From Cocos nucifera (taxonomy: Eukaryota > Streptophyta > Magnoliopsida > Arecales > Arecaceae), in contig QRFJ01004297.1 in NCBI GenBank assembly GCA_006176705.1, forward strand, positions 62,001 to 126,000: DNA of 64,000 nucleotides. The letters run 5' to 3'. Made by a program: the position numbers and the translations under genes. The notes beneath the pieces are model-generated. The model was not told where the DNA came from. It ran no database searches and saw only the letters and a program-made list of their open reading frames with translations. Below are positions 57,241-64,000 of this stretch, piece after piece (position 1 is the first letter of the stretch; each line of letters starts with the position of its first letter).

Positions 57241-57860
57241 GCTTATCAAGGATGTTATATGATAATACCTTAAAATTTTTCTATATATAATTCTACTACC
57301 TGGGTATTGGATACCAGTAGTCCTATGCAATTTGTTGCAAAGACTATAGGTAAGTGGAATGTTTAAAAATGATGAGAAATATCTGAATATTTGGGATGAA
57401 AGTCTTATTCCAATCCTAGCTTTAGAAATTATTAAGCTTATTTCCAAAAGATGTCATTTTAGGTGATTGTCACCATTGTCCATCGTTTATGATAAATATG
57501 ATCTCGTTGGCCTTTTGGTCAGAGATGATTATTATTTATTCATAAAAGAGATTATTATGATATTATTATGAATAATGTTATAATAATACATGGATAATAA
57601 AGAAATAATATTTAATATTTATATAGCATGTTAAGTGTAATGAACATATTTATAAACACCCAAGTTAGATTATGTCATGGATGTCTATCTTTGGCATTCT
57701 AAGATTAGTCATCTTAACAAGAATAGGATAAATGGATTAGCTTGAGCGAAAAACCTCGACATCAATAATTGTGAATCATTGATAGCCTGTGAGTCTTATC
57801 TTCTTGGAAAGATGATAAAGTCACCTTTTATTGGAAAAGATGAAGGAGTCGATAAAGTTC
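57241..57860 (+). pseudogene. Element H protease and GAG-pre-integrase
   Basis: The protease site reads WVLDTSSPMQFVAKTIGKW (about 57300-57360), with D-T-S as in C. After a region rich in stops and an AT-rich insertion-like stretch (57530-57650), GAG-pre-integrase is clear: VYLWHSKISHLNKNRINGLA and CESYLLGKMIKSPFIGKDEG (57685-57840). Confidence 0.78.
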
Positions 57861-58560
57861 TATGTCTCATACATAGTGATGTATATGGACCTATGAACTT
57901 AAGTGCTAGAGGAAGATATTAATATTTCATTATAGACAACCTATCTGGGCATGGGTGCATCTAACATGAATCATTTGAAATGTTCAAATGATTCAATAAT
58001 AAAATAAAAAAATAAATTGAAAATGGTATTGAAACTCTTTGATCAGATCGAACAAGTGAATACTTATCCAATAAGTTTTTAACATATCTAGGAGAGAATA
58101 GGATTGTCTCTCAGTGGATTTTTTTTCAGAGCATAGTATATCTGAAAGAAGAAATTGAACTTTGTTGGACATGGTTCGATCCACAATATGGTTCACTTGT
58201 CTGCTTGTTTCAGGGTTATTCTCTTATGACTACTTGTTTTGCTCTAAATATATATCAAGTAAATCTATTGTAAAGACTCCATATTATATATGAATTGGAT
58301 GTAAACCTAGACTCTCTCACCTTCAGGTTTGGAGTTGATCAGCCTTTATCATAGGATTGCACATAGATAAACTTGGATCCTGACCCAACAGGTGTTTAAG
58401 GGTTGTTAATTTTACCATGCTGAAGAACATAAAATGTTCATCAGTAGTAGGGTATTTCTTTTGAAAAGGAGTTTCTTAGAGAAGGAACTGATGCCTATCA
58501 AGTTGAATTTTGAAAAGTTTGACTGGTAGAAAATGAACCAACATAATCTTGTAAACCTAT
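57861..58560 (+). pseudogene. Element H integrase, broken
   Basis: CLIHSDVYGPMNLSARGRY keeps the first Asp. The second block is RTSEYLSNKFLTYLGENRIV, with the Asp region (SDR) still readable before it. The Glu block is badly damaged (stops around 58130-58170). C-terminal blocks are recognisable only in part (VSSRVFLLKKEFL-like text at about 58445-58480). Confidence 0.72.
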
Positions 58561-58720
58561 AGAATCGAATTTGATCAGATCAAACTCGAAGGTTATTAAA
58601 GTAGCATTTTTAAGAAAATTTGATAGAGTACCGCATTAGCCGGATAGATACTATGGTATATAGGTTCGAAACGATGATCTTTTGAGCTCGATCATAACAA
58701 TAAGAATTCGATCATCTATA
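58561..58720 (+). pseudogene. Element H reverse transcriptase, first codons only
   Basis: RVPH, TAG, PDRYYGI, TAG, VRNDDL at about 58626-58682 equals RVPHQSDKYYSFLVQDGDP of element C. Shifted by one base the following text is LELDHNNKNSIIYR, matching KLDENDKNLITYM of C. It stops at about 58718 and gypsy sequence follows immediately. Confidence 0.75.
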
Positions 58721-59410
58721 GAGTATGGACAGACGGGACATCAAAGGAGAAACTGTCCTAGATTAGCTCAAGCCAAGGGTCCTCCATCAAGGCCAGATAT
58801 GTCTCAGGGATTTTCCAGTAGGGGAAGAAATTTTGGAACAAGTATTTCAGCTCAGCAATGAAGGACAAATGCTGGTAAATAGGAAGTTACACCAGGCAGG
58901 GTGAGACCTGAGGTAAGGATGTTTGCCATGACCAGGTGGGAGGCATAGGCTACTCCTGATGTGGTGACTGGTAAGCTTTCTATTTATGATCTTGTTGCCT
59001 ATGTATTGATTGATCCTGGATCCACACATTCATATGTGTCATCTGCATTTTCTGTGCATACCACTAAAGAACTGAGCCCATTAGACTATAGCTTGATAGT
59101 ATCTTTGCCAGTAGGAAAGCCAATTGTTGAAAATCAAGTATTTAAGGGCTGTCTAGTTCAATTGGGAGGACATGAATTGGTAGCAAATTTGATTCCCCTA
59201 GACATGCAAGATTTTGATGCTATTTTAGGCATGGATTGGTTATTTGCTTATCGAGCAAAGATAGATTGCTTTAGAAAGGAAGTAATTTTTCAAATTTTAG
59301 ATGGCAGCAAGGTATCTTTTACAGGTAACATCGAGTATTTCCATCATGTGTTATTTTAGCTTTAACAGCTAGTAGATCACTTAGAAAAGGGTGTGAAGCC
59401 TATTTAGAAT
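58720..59410 (+). pseudogene. Element I zinc knuckle and protease
   Basis: 58722-58764 reads YGQTGHQRRNCPRLAQAKG, the second half of a CCHC knuckle (first Cys pair lies beyond the junction). The protease frame 58961-59359 is open: TGKLSIYDLVAYVLIDPGST is followed by HSYVSS, with D-P-G-S where most chromoviruses have D-S-G-A, and LIPLDMQDFDAILGMDWLF, the conserved ILGMDWL block. A frameshift at about 59352 and another at about 59425 put PR, linker and RT in three frames. Confidence 0.87.
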
Positions 59411-60250
59411 GTGTGGTGGATACAAAAATAAGCCACACTTAGCAGATATTCCAGTGGTTTGTGAATTTTCAGATATGTTTTCAAAAGAACTTCCAGGGTT
59501 ACCACCAGATAGAGAAATAGAATTTGGTATTGATTTGGTTCCAAGCACTAAACCAATATCCAGGGCTCCATATAGAATGGCTCTAGTAGAATTTAGGGAA
59601 CTCAAGACTCAATTGCAAGAACTGCTTGACAAAGGGTTTATTAAACCAAGTATTTTACCTTGGGGAGCTCCAGTGTTGTTTGTTAAAAAGAAGGATGGCA
59701 CTATGAGATTATGTATTGACTAATGGTAGCTTAATAAAGTAACTATCCAAAATAATTATCCACTGCTATGCATCGATGATTTGTTTGATCAGCTTCAGGG
59801 AGCTAAAGTATTTTCAAAAATAGATCTTAGATCTGGGCATCATCAACTTAAAATCAAAAAAGAAGATGTATTAAAAACTCCATTTTGAACTAGATATGGT
59901 CACTATGAATTTCTAGTAATGCCATTTGGGTTGACTAAAGCTCCAGTAGCTTTTATGGGTTTGATGAATCAAGTATTCCAATAATTTTTGGATAAATTTG
60001 TAATTATTTTCATTGATGATATATTGATATATTCTAAAGATAAAGTAGAACATATAGAACACTTGAGAAATGTTTTGCAAGTACTTCGAGAAAAGCAATT
60101 GTATGCTAAACTAAGCAAGAGTGAGTTTTGGCAGAATAAAGTAAATTTTCTAGGTCATGTAATTTCAGCAGAGGGTGTATTAGTTGATCCCTAGAAAGTT
60201 GAGGCTATTGTAAATTGGGAGTCACCCACTAATCCTACTGCAGTAAGAAA
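59411..60250 (+). pseudogene. Element I reverse transcriptase, broken
   Basis: FSDMFSKELPGLPPDREIEF, IDLVPSTKPISRAPYRMA, GFIKPSILPWGAPVLFVKKK and DGTMRLCID (59409-59720), then TAA-Trp-TAG (59721-59729) for the canonical YRQ, VFSKIDLRSGHHQLKI, TGA at 59886-59888 for Arg, MPFGLTKAPVAF, TAA at 59982-59984 for Gln, and VIIFIDDILIYSKD with the catalytic DD intact (about 60000-60040). TAG at 60192-60194 replaces a Gln. Confidence 0.92.
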
Positions 60251-60985
60251 TTTTCTTGGGTTAGCAGGCTATTATAGGAGGTTCATTAAAAATTTTTCTA
60301 TCATTGCATCTCCTATGACAAGGCTACTTAGAAAGAATATTAAATTTGATTGGAATGAGAAATGTCAGAAAAGCATGGATGAGTTAAAGAAAAGATTAAC
60401 TTCAGCTGCAATACTCACTTTTCCTTCTAGTAGGGTTGGTTATGTGATTTATAGTGATGCTTCTCATAAAGGATTGGGCTATGTTTTGATGCAGCATGAA
60501 AAGGTTATTGTCTATATTTCTCGATAGCTTAGACCACATAAATTAAATTACCCTACTCATGATTTAGAACTTGCTGTTGTGGTATTTGCTTTGAAAACAT
60601 GGAGACATTATTTGTATGAAGAGAAATGTCAAATATTTACAAATCATAAGAGTTTAAAGTATGTGCTAACCTAGAAGGAGTTAAATCTAAGACAAAGAAG
60701 ATGGATTAAGCTGATTAAAGATTATGATTGTACTATTGAGTATCATCCTAGAAAAGCTAATGTAGTGGCTGATGCATTAAGCCGAAAGTCCAATACTATT
60801 TTGTCTTATATTAAAGCAGTGTATTTACCATTGATGGTAGAGCTGAGGACACTGAATGCTCAATTGGCAGTGGGAGACTCTAGAGCCTTATTGGCTAGTT
60901 TTCAAGTTAGGCCTACCTTGGTAGATGAAATATGTAATGCTCAAGCACAAGATCCTCAATTAAGAAAGATCATAGATGCTATATA
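60251..60985 (+). pseudogene. Element I RNase H and connection, broken
   Basis: FLGLAGYYRRFIKNFSIIAS leads into KFDWNEKCQKSMDELKKRL. RNase H: YVIYSDASHKGLGYVLMQ (Asp), THDLELAVVVFALKTWRHYL (Glu), IFTNHKSLKYVLT where TDHKSL has become TNHKSL (Asp to Asn), and YHPRKANVVADALSRKS closing the domain. Stops TAG at 60525-60527 and 60672-60674, both for Gln. The open tail 60765-60986 ends in another TAG for Gln. Confidence 0.9.
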
Positions 60986-61815
60986 GAGTGGATTGCAATC
61001 AGATTTTGCAACTAGAAAGGATGGAACCTTGATGTTTAGAAACCATGTATGTGTGCCAGGGATAGGGGATCTTAGGAAATAGATAATGGAGGAAGCCCAT
61101 TGTTCAGCCTATGCTTTACATCCAGGAAGTATTAAAATGTACAAAATGATCAAATGGAATTATTGGTGGAATGACATGAAAAGAGATATAACTGAATATG
61201 TATCCAGATGTTTGATCTATCAGCAGATTAAAGCTAAACATCAAAGTCTAGCTGGAAAATTACAACCATGTTTTATTCTTGAATGGAAATGGGAACATAT
61301 TACAATGGATTTTGTAGTGAGTCTTCCAAAAACCAGAAAGGGTAATGATGCAATATGGGTGATTGTAGATAGACTAACTAAATCAGCCCATTTTCTTCCT
61401 ATTAAGATAACTTTTACTTTGGACAAACTAGCAAAATTATATGTTGATGAGATTATTAGGTGACACGGAGTACCGATTTTCATTGTATCAGATAGAGATC
61501 CTCAATTTACATCCCGATTTTGGCCAAGACTATAGAAAGCTTTGGATACTAAATTGAGATTCAGCACAGCTTTCCATCCACAAACTGATGGGCTGATAGA
61601 GAGAACTATACAGACCTTATTAGATGTGTGTTATGAAATTTTCAGATAGTTGGGATGAACATTTGCCATTGATGGAGTTTGCCTATAATAATAGTTATCA
61701 TTCTAGTATTGGTGTAGCACCATATGAGGCCCTATATGGTAGAAAATGCAGAACTCCAATATGTTGGGATGAGGAACGAGATAGAAAACTATTGGGACCA
61801 AAAATGGTATAGATC
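60986..61815 (+). pseudogene. Element I integrase, broken
   Basis: The zinc-binding head EEAHCSAYALHPGSIKMYKM and SRCLIYQQIK keeps both His and the first Cys; the second Cys is Tyr. The catalytic core has all three acids: ITMDFVVSLPKTRKGND, VSDRDPQFTSRFWP and HPQTDGLIERTIQTLLD. Stops: TAG 61080-61082 (Gln), TGA 61461-61463, TAG 61533-61535 (Gln). A frameshift at about 61620 precedes DSWDEHLPLMEFAYNNSYHS and the end block YEALYGRKCRTPICWDE. Confidence 0.92.
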
Positions 61816-62335
61816 ACCATAGATCAGGTTAGATCAATCATAGAAAAATTAAAAATAGCACAAGATAGACAAAGAAAATATGTAGATCCAAAGCATAGAG
61901 AAGTAAATTTTCATGTTGGTGATCGAGTATTTCTTAAAGTTTCTCCTTGAAAAAGGATATTGTGGTTTGGAAAGAAAGAGAAGTTAAGTCCAAGATTATA
62001 TTGGACCATATGAGATAGTGGAATGTGTTGGGCCAGTTGCATATCATCTAACCCTTCCACCAAAGCTTGCTCAGATTCATAATGTATTTCATATTTCTAT
62101 GCTACAAAAATATATTCCAGACCCATCACAAGTGTTACAGACCAAACCAGTGGAATTGAAAGAAGATTTATGTTATCCAAAAAGGCCAGTGCAAATTTTG
62201 AATAGAGAAGTAAAATAGCTGCATAATAAAATTATACCTTTAGTTAATGTCCATTGGCAGAATCAAAATAATGAAGAAGCCACATGAGAAAGGGAAGATG
62301 AAATGAAGAATAAGTATCCACAACTATTTTAGACA
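61816..62335 (+). pseudogene. Element I integrase C-terminus and chromodomain
   Basis: KIAQDRQRKYVDPKHREVNF and GDRVFLKVSP (GPY/F region, then TGA 61948-61950 for Trp), a one-base shift near 61995, GPYEIVECVGPVAYHLTLPP, HNVFHISMLQKYIPDPSQ, and the chromodomain PVQILNREVK, TAG for Gln, LHNKIIPLVNVHWQNQ, NNEEAT, TGA (62285-62287) for the core Trp, EREDEMKNKYPQLF, TAG (62330-62332). In the family the chromodomain guides integration to heterochromatin. Confidence 0.88.
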
Positions 62336-62366
62336 AAAGGTAATTGAATTTCATGATGACATTCTT

Positions 62367-62382
62367 TAAAGGATGGGAGAAA
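62367..62382 (+). promoter_or_regulatory. Polypurine tract of element I
   Basis: AAAGGATGGGAGAAA (about 62368-62382) directly precedes the TG of the LTR. Confidence 0.8.
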
Positions 62383-64000
62383 TGTAACACATCCCGAACC
62401 AGCAAAATAATAGATTTAAGATTCATGTTCATGTATGTGTGGTATAGTAACTTATTTATGGTATATTTAAGCCACTTAATTATATTTATAAACTACTTTG
62501 AATCAGTTTTACCTTATCAAAGTTTGTTAAAGTTATTTAAATATAAATTATGACTATCTGTCATTTCAAGTCTTGAAAATTTTCTAAGTCTGGGAACTAG
62601 CACCTATAAGGGGGGCTATATAAGATATGTATCTTTTCGAAATCAAAATTGATGGTAATTGATAATTAGATGTTGGTGAGCTACAAAATAATTTTTAATA
62701 AATTTTGAAAATACTTTAATCTATTCATTCTAAAGCAAGAAGGTCTTAGAAGTTTTGGATTTTGGAAAATTTGAACTATAACTAAAATCTTGGTATCTTA
62801 TTCTTAAGGATTTTAATTTTTTTGATATTTTTATTGATTCCAAATAGGGGGTATTCTCTTATTTATATTTATGTTCTAAAGTTAATGAAGAGTAAAATAA
62901 AGGAGGACATTAACTTCTCCAAGAGGTGTCGACATTGTCCCTGAGAAGGGTGTTAAGAAGAGCTGAGAAGGAAATATGAAACTAAAATTTTAGAAACCCA
63001 AGGGAAGGGTTGACACTTCTCCAAGAGGTGTCGATACTATCTCAAAAAAAATAGAAAGATAGTTTCAGGAAGATCTACGGTGGCACAAGAAGGGGTTGAC
63101 CTGCCTCTAATAGGTGTCGACAATTTTTCATGAGTGGCCGACCTTGGGGATGACCTACTTTGAACAAAAAGGTTGATCTAGGGGCTAACCTGTGTGTGGG
63201 TGTCGACAGATAACTTAAAGGTGTCAACCCCAATTACAAAAAAACCTGGGAGCAGGTTTTTGATGGAGAGCTTTCAAGTGAAAATTTTAAAATAATTTAA
63301 AGAGGGTTAGCTGGACAATGTTTTAATATAAACAAATAACTTTGGGAGGCAAGTTCCTTGCTGGCTTCTTGGGGATTAGACACCTAGCAAATGGTTTTCT
63401 TAAATAATTCTCTCCCAAAAGCATAGCTATTAGTTGTCTTTGTTAAGTGTTTTAGTTCTTCAACAAGAACAGAAAAGCTAGAGAGGAAAGAGCCCAGGAA
63501 GAAGTGCTTCTCTTAGTCAAAAATAAAAAAGAATTCAGCCTAGTAAAGGAGGTTTAGGGAAGAATTGATTTGAGAAAGAAGGGTTGCTAGAACAAGGAAA
63601 AAAAGAAAACTATTTTTGAAGGCAGCAGTGAATAACTTATTTGAGGTAAGGATTTTGATCCCTAAATTAAATTCAGAGGGAACCTTGGTTGTATTTCTTT
63701 CAACTTTGATATTCTAGTAAAGCAAGTTATAAATTTAATGTTTAAATATGAAGAGAAATAGTACCATAAACTTTATGTTATGAAACTCTTCTCAAAATAA
63801 TTCAGCAAGTAAGTTGAGTTCATGTTGACTAAATTTAAAATAGATTATGAAGAGGGAAAATAATGGAAAAACTGAAGTCTTGTTGAACCTAAGCTAGGGC
63901 AAATAAAATCAAGTCAAAGAAAAAGTTTGTACGATTCAGAACAAGCATATAAAAGCAAAGCATATACAAGCATGTTCAGATTGAAGGAAAAACCCTATTT
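62383..64000 (+). repeat. 3' LTR of element I, right end not seen
   Basis: It starts TGTAACACATCCCGAACC. A TATA box TATATAAG is at 62617-62624. Between about 62900 and 63220 four degenerate blocks of the form GTTGACxxCTTCTCCAAGAG then GGTGTCGAC occur at intervals of roughly 90 bases. I do not see a clear end with primer site before 64000, so the LTR may continue beyond the window. No gene is seen. Confidence 0.78.

Larger units (their letters stand above)
52222..58720 (+). mobile_element. Element H: Angela-like copia, 3'-truncated and GAG-deleted
   Basis: It has a full 2.7-kb 5' LTR, primer site, leader with duplicated hairpins, a remnant of GAG, then PR, GAG-pre-integrase, INT and the very start of RT. 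The rest of RT, RH and the 3' LTR are absent because the sequence switches to gypsy element I at about 58720. Its LTR start differs from that of E, so it is not the 3' LTR of E. Confidence 0.82.
58720..64000 (+). mobile_element. Element I: 5'-truncated Tekay/Del-like gypsy chromovirus
   Basis: Order zinc knuckle, PR, RT, RH, INT, chromodomain, then 3' LTR starting TGTAACACATCCCG. This is Ty3/gypsy order with a C-terminal chromodomain, and the LTR start is typical of Tekay/Del. The 5' LTR and most of GAG are missing. Fifteen or so stops are nearly all explained by C-to-T or G-to-A changes; four or five frameshifts are also present. The right LTR may run off the window. Confidence 0.92.

Overview
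This is plant nuclear DNA, very probably monocot. A palm is my best guess, from the look of the element families, but I cannot confirm it. The window is AT-rich and I see no host protein gene, tRNA, rRNA or CRISPR array. Almost everything I can identify is LTR retrotransposon: Ty1/copia of at least three lineages (Tork-like, Sirevirus-like, Angela-like) and Ty3/gypsy of at least two (a Tat-like LTR and a Tekay/Del-like chromovirus). Every polyprotein is broken by stops, frameshifts or deletions, so no element is autonomous.

Layout. 1-835 holds an unidentified decayed reading frame, possibly with an intron. 836-6379 is a complete Tork-like copia element (A), with 5-bp target duplication GAAGT. 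6385-9894 is a Tat-like gypsy LTR (7318-8886) with internal sequence on both sides, followed by an A/T low-complexity tract. 10460-19864 is a Sirevirus-like copia (B) with a truncated 5' LTR. It carries an extra decayed ORF (16724-18054) after pol that resembles the domain annotated in plants as 'putative plant transposon protein'. 19865-21369 is unidentified. 21370-22318 is a lone Tork-like LTR (F). 22498-22964 is an RNase H remnant that leads into an Angela-like LTR (G1). G1 is split by a complete minus-strand Angela-like element (C, 23801-34686, target duplication CTAAG).

35886-38110 is a truncated LTR (J) with a private ~31-bp minisatellite. 38111-40465 is a gypsy-like fragment (K) ending in a decayed gag-like frame. 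40466-52221 is an Angela-like plus-strand element (E). Its 5' LTR is split by a second, internally deleted copy of family A (D, 41088-45516, minus strand, target duplication GAGTA). E stops inside its reverse transcriptase, where the 2.7-kb LTR of element H (52222-58720) begins. H in turn stops abruptly at the zinc knuckle of a 5'-truncated Tekay-like gypsy element (I, 58720 to the window end) with a chromodomain and a 3' LTR.

The coding order follows known rules: GAG, PR, INT, RT, RH in copia; GAG, PR, RT, RH, INT, chromodomain in gypsy. Relative age can be read from nesting: C is younger than G1, D is younger than E, and H lies against or inside E. Most stops are TAG where a Gln (CAG) is expected, or TGA/TAG where a Trp is expected. 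This is the footprint of C-to-T decay at methylated CHG sites. The best leads are the extra ORF of B, the short palindrome or inverted-repeat arrays placed independently in the LTRs of three unrelated families, the duplicated hairpin-bearing leaders of the Angela-like elements, and the copia/gypsy fusion point at 58.72 kb.
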